Shown: piece by piece, positions 55,244 to 63,576 of the stretch
Position numbering within the stretch: the first letter of the stretch is position 1
Layout of the letters: each line of letters opens with the position of its first letter
Assembly: GCF_017163935.1 (NCBI RefSeq)
Contig: NZ_JABVZR010000001.1
Coordinates: forward strand, 4,092,001 to 4,156,000
Length of the DNA: 64,000 bases
DNA from: Novosphingobium terrae
GTDB taxonomy: Bacteria; Pseudomonadota; Alphaproteobacteria; Sphingomonadales; Sphingomonadaceae
Reading direction: 5' to 3'
The notes under the pieces: generated by a model
Told to the model about the DNA's origin: nothing
The model's database searches: none
What the model saw: only the letters and a program-made list of their open reading frames with translations
Program-made: the position numbers and the translations under genes

Positions 55244-56208
55244 GGGTTTGCCTCGTAGATGTCGAGCGTGTCTTGGCCGAGTTGGCGACGCGATGAAAGC
55301 TGCCAGCGGTTATGGGCATCGGCAAGGTGGGACAGGCCGATGTCGCCGATGGAGGGGCGCCCGCCGCCGATGACGATGGGCGCGCGGTAAAGCAGAATGC
55401 GGTCGATCAGACCTGCTTGCAGAAAGGCGCTGGCCGCTCCGGCGCCGCCCTCGATGAAGAGGTTCTGGATATGGGCCATGCCGGTGATGGCTTGCGGAGC
55501 GGGCAGGGCGTTCCAGCCTTCCGCAACCTCGCCATGAGTCAGCACCCAGCGTTCAGGGCTGCGGTCTTCGAGGCCGGGCAGGCGCACATCCAGCCGGGGC
55601 GCATCGGCGCGATATGTGCCGCCGCCGACCAGAATCGCATCCGCCCGGGCGCGCATGGCGTGGGTGTGGGCGCGGGCTTCGGGTCCGGTGATCCATTGCG
55701 ATTCGCCGCTGGCCAGCGCGATGCAGCCATCGAGCGAGGTGGCCAGCTTCAGCGTCACATGCGGGCGGCCAAAGCGCCGCTGCATCAGATAGCCTTCAAG
55801 GCTGGCGCGCGATTCAGGCGAATCAACCAGCTCGGCGGCAATCCCGGCGGCGCGGATGCGCTCCATCCCGAAGCCTGCGGTGCGGGGGTCGGGATCGGCG
55901 CAGCCCACCACCACGCGGGCGAGGCGCGAGGCGGAGACCAGATCGGCGCAGGCTGGGCCGCGCGAGGATTTGTGAGCGCAGGGCTCCAGCGTGACGAACA
56001 TCGTGGCGCCGCGCGCCTGCTCTCCGGCTGCGGCCAAGGCGATGGCTTCGGCATGGGGGCGGCCGCCGGGCTGGGTCCAGCCGCGCGCGATCACGCGGCC
56101 ATCCTTGACGATCAACGCGGTCACGCCGGGGTTGGGCGCGCACATCGGCCGCGCGCGCATCGCCAGCCTTGCGGTGGCGGCTAGCCAGCGCTGATCTTCA
56201 GGCCTCAC
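55228..56208 (-). CDS. ribD: Bifunctional riboflavin deaminase/reductase
   Basis: 326 residues starting with GTG at 56208, which overlaps the previous stop (GTGA). The N-terminal deaminase domain has HAEAIAL and VTLEPCAHKSSRGPACADLV (zinc ligands); the C-terminal reductase domain has VTLKLATSLDGCIAL and ILVGGGTYRADAPRLDVRLPG. It carries out the second and third steps after GTP cyclohydrolase II. It is coupled with ribE downstream. Confidence 0.95.
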   Translation of the reverse strand: MRPEDQRWLAATARLAMRARPMCAPNPGVTALIVKDGRVIARGWTQPGGRPHAEAIALAAAGEQARGATMFVTLEPCAHKSSRGPACADLVSASRLARVVVGCADPDPRTAGFGMERIRAAGIAAELVDSPESRASLEGYLMQRRFGRPHVTLKLATSLDGCIALASGESQWITGPEARAHTHAMRARADAILVGGGTYRADAPRLDVRLPGLEDRSPERWVLTHGEVAEGWNALPAPQAITGMAHIQNLFIEGGAGAASAFLQAGLIDRILLYRAPIVIGGGRPSIGDIGLSHLADAHNRWQLSSRRQLGQDTLDIYEANPCSPA

Positions 56209-56678
56209 TTGGCCTTGGGAGCGGGTTGGGCCTTGGCGGCGGGCTGGGGATTGTAGGCGTCGGCCTTGGCTTTGGCCGCGGCAGCATCGTCAGCCTTGGC
56301 CTTGGCCTCGATGGCGTCGACATCCATACCGGAAGCGCGGCCCAGCGCCTTGTAGAGGTCGCGCGTTTCCTGAGCGTCGCGCTCGGCCTCGGCCTTTTCC
56401 TTGTCCTTCAGCTTCTGGTTGGCGATGTTGCTCGCCTTGATCTCGGCGTCGCTGCGGCCTTCCTGCCAGCTGGTGATGTAGGTGATGTAGGGCAGGCGCT
56501 GAGGTACGCGATGCTCCTCGCGCGTCAGCATCGAGAAGGTGAGGGCGGTGCAGCTGGCGGCCAGCAGCGCGATTTTCCAGCGTGCCGTGCCCGCATCGCG
56601 GAACACCGTGACAAAGTCCTTCACGGCGCCCGACGGGCTGACATCCTTCCACATCGAATTCTTGCGCGAAAAAAGCAT
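56205..56678 (-). CDS. Hypothetical membrane-anchored protein upstream of ribD
   Basis: 157 residues. A single membrane segment (WKIALLAASCTALTFSML, about 34-51) follows a short cytoplasmic part. The outside portion is charged and helical (NIANQKLKDKEKAEAERDAQETRDLYKALGRASGMD) and ends in an Ala/Lys/Pro-rich tail. It overlaps ribD by 4 bp, so it is part of the same operon. I recognise no domain. Confidence 0.7.
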   Translation of the reverse strand: MLFSRKNSMWKDVSPSGAVKDFVTVFRDAGTARWKIALLAASCTALTFSMLTREEHRVPQRLPYITYITSWQEGRSDAEIKASNIANQKLKDKEKAEAERDAQETRDLYKALGRASGMDVDAIEAKAKADDAAAAKAKADAYNPQPAAKAQPAPKAK

Positions 56679-56734
56679 GGGCTTGCAGATAGTGCGAGTC
56701 AGCGCGCGGCGCCAGTGGTTGCTTGCCCTAAAAG

Positions 56735-57493
56735 CTATCCCAAAATGGCGTAGAGCCCACGCCCATGGCGTTTCAGCCAGCGATTGGCCTCCTCGATATC
56801 GCCTTCGAACAGTTTGGCGAGGCAGGCGTGAAAGCGCGGAGAATGGTCGAAATGCAGCAGATGGGCCACCTCATGGGCGACCACGCTGCGCCGCACGGCA
56901 TCGGGCGCCATGATCAGCCGCCAGTTGAGCCGGATGATTCCCTTGCCCGAGCAACTGCCCCAGCGTGAGCGCGCATTGGTCAGCGCCAGCGTGGGCAGTG
57001 CCACCTTGGCCCGCGCGCAATAGAAGGCCAGATCGTCTGCGAACAACGACTTGGCCTCGGCGTGAAGCCAGCGGCGGATGCGGGTGTCGAGCCCCTCTGA
57101 CGGTCCGCCGAGGCGTAGCGTGCCGTCCATGACGGCAGGGCGGCGCGGGGCTGCAGCGACATGATCGATCCGCAGCAGCACGCCGCGAAAGGGCAGGTTG
57201 GCGCCATCGCCCAGCGGTGCGGGCGCCACATGGCGCGCCAGTTGCGCCTCCAGCCAGAGCGCGCGCGATCTGGCGAAAGCCAAAGCCTCGGCGGTGCGGC
57301 CCCAGCGCGGCATGGAAATGCGAATCTCGCTGGCATCCGGCGCAAGGCGCATCACCATGCGCCGCGATTGGGCCAGACGGCGGATGGTGACGGGAATCTG
57401 TCGCCCGCCGATCTCGATCACCGGCGGGACATCGGCCTGCCGCTCGGCGCTTTTGCCGAGGGAGCGGCGCAGGAAATCAGGCAGAACCGCCAT
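56735..57493 (-). CDS. YgjP-like metallopeptidase (DUF45 family)
   Basis: 252 residues from the ATG at 57493, which has AGGAG in front. The N-terminal beta domain (IPVTIRRLAQSRRMVMRLAPDASEIRISMPRWG) and C-terminal SprT-like part with zinc motif VVAHEVAHLLHFDHSPRFH (HExxH plus a later His) and NARSRWGSCSGKGIIRLNWRL are the family hallmarks. It probably acts as a cytoplasmic zinc peptidase. The upstream UPF0260 gene overlaps it by 17 bp. Confidence 0.88.
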   Translation of the reverse strand: MAVLPDFLRRSLGKSAERQADVPPVIEIGGRQIPVTIRRLAQSRRMVMRLAPDASEIRISMPRWGRTAEALAFARSRALWLEAQLARHVAPAPLGDGANLPFRGVLLRIDHVAAAPRRPAVMDGTLRLGGPSEGLDTRIRRWLHAEAKSLFADDLAFYCARAKVALPTLALTNARSRWGSCSGKGIIRLNWRLIMAPDAVRRSVVAHEVAHLLHFDHSPRFHACLAKLFEGDIEEANRWLKRHGRGLYAILG

Positions 57494-57968
57494 GTTTCTC
57501 CTCATCATCCTCGACGACTTCGATCTCCATCGGCTCGCCGTCCCAGATGATATGCTGGTGCAGCGGTCCGGCAATCTCCTCGCTGATCGCCTTGCCGATC
57601 ACCGAAAAGCCCGCGCGATGCACCGCCTTGCGGTCGCCGCAGACCAGATAGTGCCATTCGGGCAGCGGCAGGTCTTCGGCGCGCAGGCGATAGGCACAGC
57701 TGTCGGGCAACCACGGTAGCGTATGGGCCAGACGCGGGGTCAGCCGCACGCAGTCTGGCACGAAATTGCGACGGTTTTTGTAATCCGAACATTGCGCGCT
57801 GCGCAGGTCCAGCAGCTTGCAGGCGACATTGGTGTGGTAGATGTCGCCGGTGTCGTCATCCTCCACCTTGTGCAGGCAGCATTGGCCGCAGCCGTCGCAC
57901 AGGGCTTCCCATTCGTCACGCTTGAGTGTGTGGAGCGGCTGCTCCCAGAAAGGCTTCACTTCACCCAT
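57477..57968 (-). CDS. UPF0260 (YcgN-like) cysteine-cluster protein
   Basis: 163 residues. LCDGCGQCCLHKVEDDDTGDIYHTNVACKLLDLRSAQCSDYKNR carries the CxxCxxCC pattern and two downstream cysteines of the family, suggesting metal or Fe-S binding. Function unknown. It overlaps the SCO1 gene upstream and the YgjP-like gene downstream, so the three are probably one transcript. Confidence 0.92.
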   Translation of the reverse strand: MGEVKPFWEQPLHTLKRDEWEALCDGCGQCCLHKVEDDDTGDIYHTNVACKLLDLRSAQCSDYKNRRNFVPDCVRLTPRLAHTLPWLPDSCAYRLRAEDLPLPEWHYLVCGDRKAVHRAGFSVIGKAISEEIAGPLHQHIIWDGEPMEIEVVEDDEEKHGGSA

Positions 57969-58570
57969 TTCACGATCTCGGCGGCCATGGCGTCGGGGCC
58001 CTTGTCGGCGGGCAGGATGGCGACGGGCTCGCCCTTCGGCCCCATCAGCAACACGGTGCGGCTGTGGTTGATGAGATAGCCGCCGCCCGGCGTGGAGGCG
58101 CCGCGATCATGATAGACCGCGAATTCCTGCGCCGCCTTGTCGATCTCCGCCTTGGGGCCGGTGAGCCCCACCACGCGCGGCGAGAAGGCGGCGGCGAACT
58201 GGCCGACGATCTGCGGCGTGTCACGCTCGGGATCGACGGTGATGAAGATCGGCACCACGCGGGGCGTCAGCGCGGGATGGCTTTTCTCAAGCTTCTCAAG
58301 CGCATGGCCGATCACCGCCATATCGGTGGGGCAGGCGTCGGGGCAGTAGGTGTAGCCGAAATAGACGATGCGGTAGCGCCCGTCGAAATCGGACCAGCGC
58401 ACGGTCTTGCCGTTCTTGTCGATCAGCGTGAAAGGCCCGCCTACCTGCGCATCGGCCAGCGGAGGCTTTTCGGCCTGCGTCCCGCTCGGCCCGCAGGCGG
58501 AAAGCGAGAGCATCAGGGCGCCCAGTAGAAGGGCGGCTTTGGACTTGCGTCGGGGGTGGGCGTTCGTCAT
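57956..58570 (-). CDS. SCO1/SenC family copper chaperone
   Basis: 204 residues from the ATG at 58570 (MTNAHPRRKS); an ATG five codons earlier is possible. A lipobox (LMLSLSACGP) anchors it to the membrane. The thioredoxin fold has the copper-binding FGYTYCPDACPTDM (CxxxC) and a His in LINHSRTVLLMGPKGEP. SCO proteins help assemble the CuA site of cytochrome oxidase or act in redox sensing. No oxidase genes are adjacent. Confidence 0.94.
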   Translation of the reverse strand: MTNAHPRRKSKAALLLGALMLSLSACGPSGTQAEKPPLADAQVGGPFTLIDKNGKTVRWSDFDGRYRIVYFGYTYCPDACPTDMAVIGHALEKLEKSHPALTPRVVPIFITVDPERDTPQIVGQFAAAFSPRVVGLTGPKAEIDKAAQEFAVYHDRGASTPGGGYLINHSRTVLLMGPKGEPVAILPADKGPDAMAAEIVKWVK

Positions 58571-58727
58571 GGCGCGCCGGTTCATGCTCTGCTAAAGCCT
58601 CTCGCGCAAGGTGCCAGCTGGCCTTGATCTGTCTGCTTGCGGCGAGCGGTGTGGGGACCCGTCGCCCGGGCACATGAGGAGATTGACGAAGGTGATGAGG
58701 TCGCGGATTTCGCAGAAGGGCGCCCGT

Positions 58728-59333
58728 ATGCTGCGTTCTGGTCTGTTTGGCGCTCTGGCGCTGGCCATGGTGGCAGGTGGGGCGCAGGCCCAGAATTTCT
58801 CCAAGGGTTACAAGTTCCTCGAGTCGGTGCGCAACAATGAGATGAGCGATGTGAACAACACGCTCTCCGAGCCCGGCAACCAGATCATCAACACCCATGA
58901 CATCTCCACGGGCGACACCGCGCTGCACATCCTTGCCGCGCGTCGTGACACGCCCTGGATCAATTATTTCCTGGCGCGCGGCGCCGATCCGAACGCGAAG
59001 AACAACAAGGGCGAGACGCCTTTGGTGACTGCCGCCAACATCGGTTACAATGAAGGTGTGGAGCTGCTGCTCAACTCTGGCGCCCGCCCCGACGAATCCA
59101 ATGCGACCGGCGAGACCCCGCTGATGTCGGCGGTGCATCGCCGCGATGTGGGCATGGTGCGTCTGCTGCTGAAGGCCGGCGCCAATCCGGACCGTTCGGA
59201 CAGCGCTGGCCGTACTGCGCGCGACTATGCCAAGCTGGAGGATCGCTCGGGCAATCTGACCAATGAGATCGACGCCAATGCCAAGAAACAGGCAGGCAGC
59301 GGTCGTTCCTCCTATGGGCCTAGCCTGCCATGA
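58728..59333 (+). CDS. Secreted ankyrin-repeat protein
   Basis: 201 residues from the ATG at 58728 with AGAAGGG in front; an ATG at 58695 would add 11 residues and blur the signal. A signal peptide ends near GGAQAQ. Three to four ankyrin repeats follow (STGDTALHILAARRDTPWINYFLARGADPNAKNNKGETPLVTAANIG, ATGETPLMSAVHRRDVGMVRLLLKAGANPDRSDSAGRTARDYAK). Periplasmic ankyrin proteins bind partner proteins; the partner is unknown. It overlaps the COQ9 gene by 4 bp. Confidence 0.88.
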   Translation: MLRSGLFGALALAMVAGGAQAQNFSKGYKFLESVRNNEMSDVNNTLSEPGNQIINTHDISTGDTALHILAARRDTPWINYFLARGADPNAKNNKGETPLVTAANIGYNEGVELLLNSGARPDESNATGETPLMSAVHRRDVGMVRLLLKAGANPDRSDSAGRTARDYAKLEDRSGNLTNEIDANAKKQAGSGRSSYGPSLP

Positions 59334-59998
59334 GCGCTGCTGTCGCCGCATCTGATCTGCCGCTCGATGATGTGCGGCTGCTGCTGGCCCCCGCCATCGC
59401 CGATGCCGCCGCCTTTGACGGCTGGAGCGAGGCGGCGGTGCGTGCCGCCGCGCAGCAACTGGGCGTGAACGGCGATGTCGCGGCCTATGCCTTCTCCGAA
59501 GGGCCGATGGCGATGATCGAGGCGCTGGCCGCCTCGGTCGATGTGGCGATGGCACAGGCGCTGCCCGCCGAGGTGCTGGCGACGATGAAGATCCGCCAGC
59601 GCATTCGAGCGCTGGTCGCCTTCCGTCTGGAAGCGCAGGCCGGGCGCGAGGAGGCGCTGCGCCGCGTTCTCTCGATCATGGCCGATCCGCGCCATCTGGC
59701 CGCCGCGACAAAGCTGGGCTGGCGCAGTGCCGACGCCATATGGCGTCTGGCGGGCGATACGGCGGTGGACATCAACCATTACACCAAGCGCGCCACGCTG
59801 GCGGGCGTCTATGCCGCGACTCTGGCGGTGTGGGTTGATGACCACAGCGAGGGCAAGGCCGAAACGCTGGCCTTCCTCGACCGGCGGATCGATGGGATCA
59901 TGCGGTTTGAAAAGGCCAAGGCCCAGCTCTTCCGCGCCGATCGTGAGCATTTCAGCCTGGTGCGCCTGCTGGGCCGCCTGCGTTACCCGGCACCCTGA
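59330..59998 (+). CDS. coq9: COQ9 family protein (ubiquinone biosynthesis)
   Basis: 222 residues. DGWSEAAVRAAAQQLGV and IRQRIRALVAFRLEAQAGREEALRRVLSIMADPRHLAAATKLGWRSADAIWRLAGDTAVDINHYTKRATLAGVYAATLAVWVDDHSEG are the COQ9 signature, with a TetR-like helical fold that binds lipid. COQ9 supports hydroxylation steps of ubiquinone synthesis, usually with Coq7. It overlaps the ankyrin gene by 4 bp. Confidence 0.94.
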   Translation: MSAAVAASDLPLDDVRLLLAPAIADAAAFDGWSEAAVRAAAQQLGVNGDVAAYAFSEGPMAMIEALAASVDVAMAQALPAEVLATMKIRQRIRALVAFRLEAQAGREEALRRVLSIMADPRHLAAATKLGWRSADAIWRLAGDTAVDINHYTKRATLAGVYAATLAVWVDDHSEGKAETLAFLDRRIDGIMRFEKAKAQLFRADREHFSLVRLLGRLRYPAP

Positions 59999-60004
59999 GG
60001 GCCG

Positions 60005-60022
60005 CCTTAAACATTTTTAAGG
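60005..60022. terminator. Hairpin between COQ9 and feoA
   Basis: CCTTAAACATTTTTAAGG: a 7-bp stem with loop CATT just after the COQ9 stop. There is no T tract beyond the stem, so it may be a weak terminator or part of the feo promoter. Confidence 0.4.
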
Positions 60023-60032
60023 CTATGGTGTT

Positions 60033-60051
60033 ATTGCGAGCCAGTTGCAAT
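60033..60051. promoter_or_regulatory. Candidate Fur box upstream of feoAB
   Basis: ATTGCGAGCCAGTTGCAAT is a 19-bp imperfect palindrome with arms ATTGCGA and TTGCAAT. It matches 15 of 19 positions of an ATTGCGAATCATTCGCAAT-type Fur operator (compared by eye). Its place 29 bp before the feoA ATG fits iron repression of ferrous-iron uptake, and it argues against a feoA start at the TTG at 60045. Confidence 0.6.
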
Positions 60052-60080
60052 CCGCTCTGACTTCTGGCAGCGCGGATGTC

Positions 60081-60347
60081 ATGGATTCCGTCACGACTCT
60101 GCCGCCTGTCACGTTGGACAATCTGCCGCTGGAAACGCCCGCGCGAATCCTTGCTGTCGATTGGTCGGCTCTGGTGGCGGAAGAGGCGCAGCGTCTGCGG
60201 GCGCTGGGCATCGATGTGGGTGCGCGCATCACCGTGGCGCATCGCGGCATCTGGGCCGGGCGCGATCCGCTGGCGATCATGGTCGGCCGCATGACGGTGG
60301 CGCTGCGCCGCGTGCATGCCAAAGCCATGACGGTCGAGGCGATCTGA
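60081..60347 (+). CDS. feoA: Ferrous iron transport protein FeoA
   Basis: 88 residues from the ATG at 60081; a TTG at 60045 would fall inside the Fur-like box. SH3-like FeoA fold: LVAEEAQRLRALGIDVGARITVAHRGIWAGRDPLAIMVGRMTVALRRVHAKAMTV. FeoA assists FeoB at the membrane. Gap to feoB is 3 bp. The ribosome site is weak. Confidence 0.88.
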   Translation: MDSVTTLPPVTLDNLPLETPARILAVDWSALVAEEAQRLRALGIDVGARITVAHRGIWAGRDPLAIMVGRMTVALRRVHAKAMTVEAI

Positions 60348-60350
60348 GCC

Positions 60351-62240
60351 ATGACGGTTGTCGAAGCCATCCGCCCCGCCGAAACCACCCGCCTTCAGCG
60401 CGCGGCGCTGGTCGGCAACCCCAATGCAGGGAAAAGCGCGCTGTTCAACGCGCTGACCGGCGCGCGGCAGAAGATTGCCAACTATCCCGGCGTCACCGTG
60501 GAGCGCAAGGCAGGCCGTCTGCCGCTGCCCACGGGCGAAACCATCGAACTGACCGATCTGCCCGGCTCCTATGGGCTGGACGCCACCAGCCCGGATGAAG
60601 AGGTCACCCGCCGCGTCATTCTGGGCGAGCTGGCCGGAGAGGGGGCGCCCGATGTGCTGGTCGTCGTGCTGAATGCCAGCAATCTGGAACAGCATCTGGT
60701 CTTCGCGCAAGAGGTGATCGCCTTGGGCCGCCCCTGTGTGGTGGCGCTCAACATGATCGATCTGGCCGAGCGTGACGGGCTGACGCTGGACCCCGCCGCT
60801 CTGGCGCAGGCGCTGGGCGTGTCGGTGATCCCCACCGTGGCGGTGCGCCGCCGCGGTCTGACCGAACTGGCAGAGGCCATCGCCGAAGCCCATGCGCGTG
60901 TCGGCGCGGGCAGCGTGCATCCGCGCGCCCATCTCGATATGGCTGAGCGTCGCATGGAGGCTCATGCCATCGCGGGCGCCGCCATCATTTCCGAAAGCGC
61001 CAAGCACCGCCTGCATTCGCGGCTGGACCGGGTGCTGCTGCATCCCTGGCTGGGGCCTATCATCCTGTTCGCGCTGCTGTTCGTGGTGTTTCAGGCGGTG
61101 TTCTCCTGGGCCAAGCCGTTTCAGGATGCGCTGCAAGGCGTGGTCGATCTGATCGTCGGCTGGGTGAATGCCGAGATGCCCGCCGGGCTGCTGCGCAACT
61201 TTATCACCGATGGCGCGCTGAAGGGCGTGGGCGCGGTGGTGGTGTTCCTGCCGCAGATCATCATCCTGTTCTTTTTCATCCTCAGTCTTGAGGCCTCGGG
61301 CTATATGGCGCGCGCCGCCTTCCTGATGGACCGGCTGATGGCGGGCGTGGGGCTTTCGGGCCGCAGCTTTATTCCGTTGCTGTCGTCCTTTGCCTGCGCG
61401 GTGCCCGGCATCATGGCGACGCGCAGCATCACCGATCCCAAGGATCGCCTCACCACCATTCTGATCGCCCCGCTGATGACCTGTTCGGCGCGTCTGCCGG
61501 TCTATGGCGTGATCATCGCGGCGGTGATCCCCAACACGCCGATGGGCCCGGGCGGGATCATCGGCCTGCAGGGGCTGGTGCTCTTCGCGCTCTATGTCGC
61601 GGGGATCGTCGGCGCGATGGTGGTGGCGCTGCTGCTGCGCGGCACGATCACCAAGGGCAAGGCCAGCGGCTTTATCATGGAGATGCCCAAGTACCAGATG
61701 CCGCGCGGGCGCGATCTGGCTTTGGGCCTGTTCCAGCGCGCCTGGATCTTCCTGCGCCGCGCGGGCACGATCATCTTTCAGGTGGCGGTGATCCTGTGGC
61801 TGCTGCTCAACTTCCCGCGTGCCGAGCCGGGCAAGGATCAGGTCGATGCCTCTTTCGCGGGGCATATCGCCAATGGGCTGGCGGTGGTGGTGAAACCCAT
61901 CGGCTTCAACCGCGATATCGCTCTGGCGCTGATCCCCTCGATGGCGGCGCGCGAGGTGGCGGTCTCGTCTCTGGCGACGACCTATGCCGTCTCCAGCAGC
62001 GACGAGGAAAAGACCGACGAGGCCCTGTCGGCGCAGCTGAAAAAGAACTGGCCGCTGCCCACCGCGCTGGCGTTCCTCGCGTGGTTCGTTTTCGCGCCGC
62101 AGTGCATGTCGACCATCGCCGTCACGCGCCGGGAAACCAATGGCTGGAAATGGCCGAGCTTTATGCTGGGCTACCTCTTTGTGCTGGCCTATGTCTTTGC
62201 CGGCATCACCTATTGGACCGCGCTGGCCTTCGGGCTTTGA
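60351..62240 (+). CDS. feoB: Ferrous iron transporter FeoB
   Basis: 629 residues. An N-terminal G domain with G1 GNPNAGKS (22-29), switch YPGVTVERK, G3 DLPGSYGL and G4-like NMIDLAERDG; then membrane Gate regions (VPGIMATRSITDPKDRLTTILIAPLMTCSARLPVYGVII and PSMAAREVAVSSLATTYA). It is shorter than E. coli FeoB (773), which fits the compact alphaproteobacterial form. It imports Fe(II). No FeoC is present. Confidence 0.95.
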   Translation: MTVVEAIRPAETTRLQRAALVGNPNAGKSALFNALTGARQKIANYPGVTVERKAGRLPLPTGETIELTDLPGSYGLDATSPDEEVTRRVILGELAGEGAPDVLVVVLNASNLEQHLVFAQEVIALGRPCVVALNMIDLAERDGLTLDPAALAQALGVSVIPTVAVRRRGLTELAEAIAEAHARVGAGSVHPRAHLDMAERRMEAHAIAGAAIISESAKHRLHSRLDRVLLHPWLGPIILFALLFVVFQAVFSWAKPFQDALQGVVDLIVGWVNAEMPAGLLRNFITDGALKGVGAVVVFLPQIIILFFFILSLEASGYMARAAFLMDRLMAGVGLSGRSFIPLLSSFACAVPGIMATRSITDPKDRLTTILIAPLMTCSARLPVYGVIIAAVIPNTPMGPGGIIGLQGLVLFALYVAGIVGAMVVALLLRGTITKGKASGFIMEMPKYQMPRGRDLALGLFQRAWIFLRRAGTIIFQVAVILWLLLNFPRAEPGKDQVDASFAGHIANGLAVVVKPIGFNRDIALALIPSMAAREVAVSSLATTYAVSSSDEEKTDEALSAQLKKNWPLPTALAFLAWFVFAPQCMSTIAVTRRETNGWKWPSFMLGYLFVLAYVFAGITYWTALAFGL

Positions 62241-62384
62241 GGCGGGCCGCCCGCCGTATCGTGCATAAGTGAGGTTTCACCGCTTGGCGAAAGGCCGGGC
62301 GGCGACTACCCTTGCGCCCAATCTGTTTTCGGAGCGTGCTCGCCTCAGGTCTGAAGCCGCTCCCGTCACGCGCAAGAGGAAGAG

Positions 62385-62972
62385 ATGGCAGGCAGCGTCA
62401 ACAAGGTCATTCTGGTCGGCAACCTTGGGGCCGATCCGGAAGTGAAGTCGTTCCAGAACGGCGGGCGCATCGCCAATCTGCGCATCGCCACCTCGGAAAA
62501 CTGGAAGGACCGCACCACCGGTGAGCGCAAGGAGCGCACCGAGTGGCATCAGGTGGTGCTGCAGTCCGACGGGCTGGTCGGCGTGGCCGAGCGTTTTCTG
62601 CGCAAGGGTTCGAAGATCTACATCGAGGGAAGCCTGCGCACCCGCAAGTGGCAGGACCAGAGCGGCAATGACCGCTACACCACCGAAATCTCGGTGGGCG
62701 TCGGCGGCGTGCTGACCATGCTGGACGGCGCCCCCGGTGGCGGTGCTGGCGGCGGCGGCATGGGCGGTGGCGGCGGCCAGCGTTCGGGCGGCGGCGACTG
62801 GGGCGGTGGCTCCGGCGGCGGTGCGCGTTCGGGCGGTTCCTCGGGCGGCGGCGATTGGGGCCGGACCTCGGGCGGCGGTGGCCAGAGCAGCGGCGGTGGC
62901 GACTGGGGTCGCACCAGCGGCGGCTCGGGCGGCGGTTTCGCCGAAGATTTGGACGACGATATCCCGTTCTGA
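62385..62972 (+). CDS. ssb: Single-stranded DNA-binding protein
   Basis: 195 residues. An OB-fold ([42 protein letters not shown] through about residue 110) is followed by a long Gly/Ser/Arg linker with repeated GGGDWG units, and the acidic C-terminal tip DLDDDIPF that binds repair partners. AAGAGGAAGAG precedes the ATG. A bidirectional terminator follows. Confidence 0.97.
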   Translation: MAGSVNKVILVGNLGADPEVKSFQNGGRIANLRIATSENWKDRTTGERKERTEWHQVVLQSDGLVGVAERFLRKGSKIYIEGSLRTRKWQDQSGNDRYTTEISVGVGGVLTMLDGAPGGGAGGGGMGGGGGQRSGGGDWGGGSGGGARSGGSSGGGDWGRTSGGGGQSSGGGDWGRTSGGSGGGFAEDLDDDIPF

Positions 62973-62995
62973 GTCAGGCCGGAACATCAGACAGA

Positions 62996-63029
62996 AAAAC
63001 GCCCCGCAGTTGGTTCTGCGGGGCGTTTT
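62996..63029. terminator. Bidirectional terminator between ssb and the DUF177 gene
   Basis: CGCCCCGCAG (63000-63009) pairs perfectly with CTGCGGGGCG (63016-63025), with AAAA on the left and TTTT on the right. It serves both convergent genes. Confidence 0.9.
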
Positions 63030-63048
63030 CGTTCCAGCTCGCCGAGTT

Positions 63049-63576
63049 TCAGCTCTTGGGATTTTTCAGGGCAGCCAGTGCCGCGAAAGGCCCGGTCTTG
63101 TCCTCGCCCAGCAGGCCTGATTCCTGACGCACACGGTTGGCCTCGGGGCCGGTGGCGAAGGGATCGATGGCCAGCCCAAGGCTCTGCGCCACGGCCTCGC
63201 CCAGATCGAGGCGTTCGCCCTCGAACTCGATCTCGTCGCAATCGTCGCTGGTGATCTCGATCTCCTGATCGGCGGAGAGATCCTCCGGCGCGATGCTGGT
63301 GGCTGGCACGAAGCGGAAGTCCAGCGGTTCATCGACCTTCACCGGCAGATCCTCGCCCGAGACGGCGCAGCTCTGCACGAAATCGGCCTTGATGCGGCCC
63401 TTGGCGGTCACGGCCGGCCCATCGCGGGTGAGGGTGACCGTTGCCTCCAGCTGATTCACCGCCACCAGCGTGAAGCGCTTGGCCAGCGCCACGCATTCCT
63501 CGGCGCTGGCGGTGATGGTGACTGGCTTGTCCTCCAGATGGCGGATGTCGATGATGCGGGTAAACTCGGGGGTCAT
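63049..63576 (-). CDS. DUF177 family protein (YceD-like)
   Basis: 175 residues. TASAEECVALAKRFTLVAVNQLEATVTLTRDGPAVTAKGRIKADFVQSCAVSGEDLPVKVDEPLDFRFVP and the acidic DDCDEIEFEGERLDLGEAVAQSLGLAIDPFA are DUF177 features. YceD proteins are linked with 23S rRNA accumulation in bacteria and plants. Its ATG follows directly the stop of the bc1 chaperone gene. Confidence 0.9.
   Translation of the reverse strand: MTPEFTRIIDIRHLEDKPVTITASAEECVALAKRFTLVAVNQLEATVTLTRDGPAVTAKGRIKADFVQSCAVSGEDLPVKVDEPLDFRFVPATSIAPEDLSADQEIEITSDDCDEIEFEGERLDLGEAVAQSLGLAIDPFATGPEANRVRQESGLLGEDKTGPFAALAALKNPKS

Noticed and set aside
54614..56208. FMN riboswitch for ribD/ribE
   Set aside because: No conserved RFN-element segments were recognised upstream of the cluster, and genes are translationally coupled to an upstream ORF.
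59952..61865. 637-residue minus-strand open frame across feoA and feoB
   Set aside because: Antisense shadow; the FeoB G domain and membrane gates on the plus strand are unambiguous.
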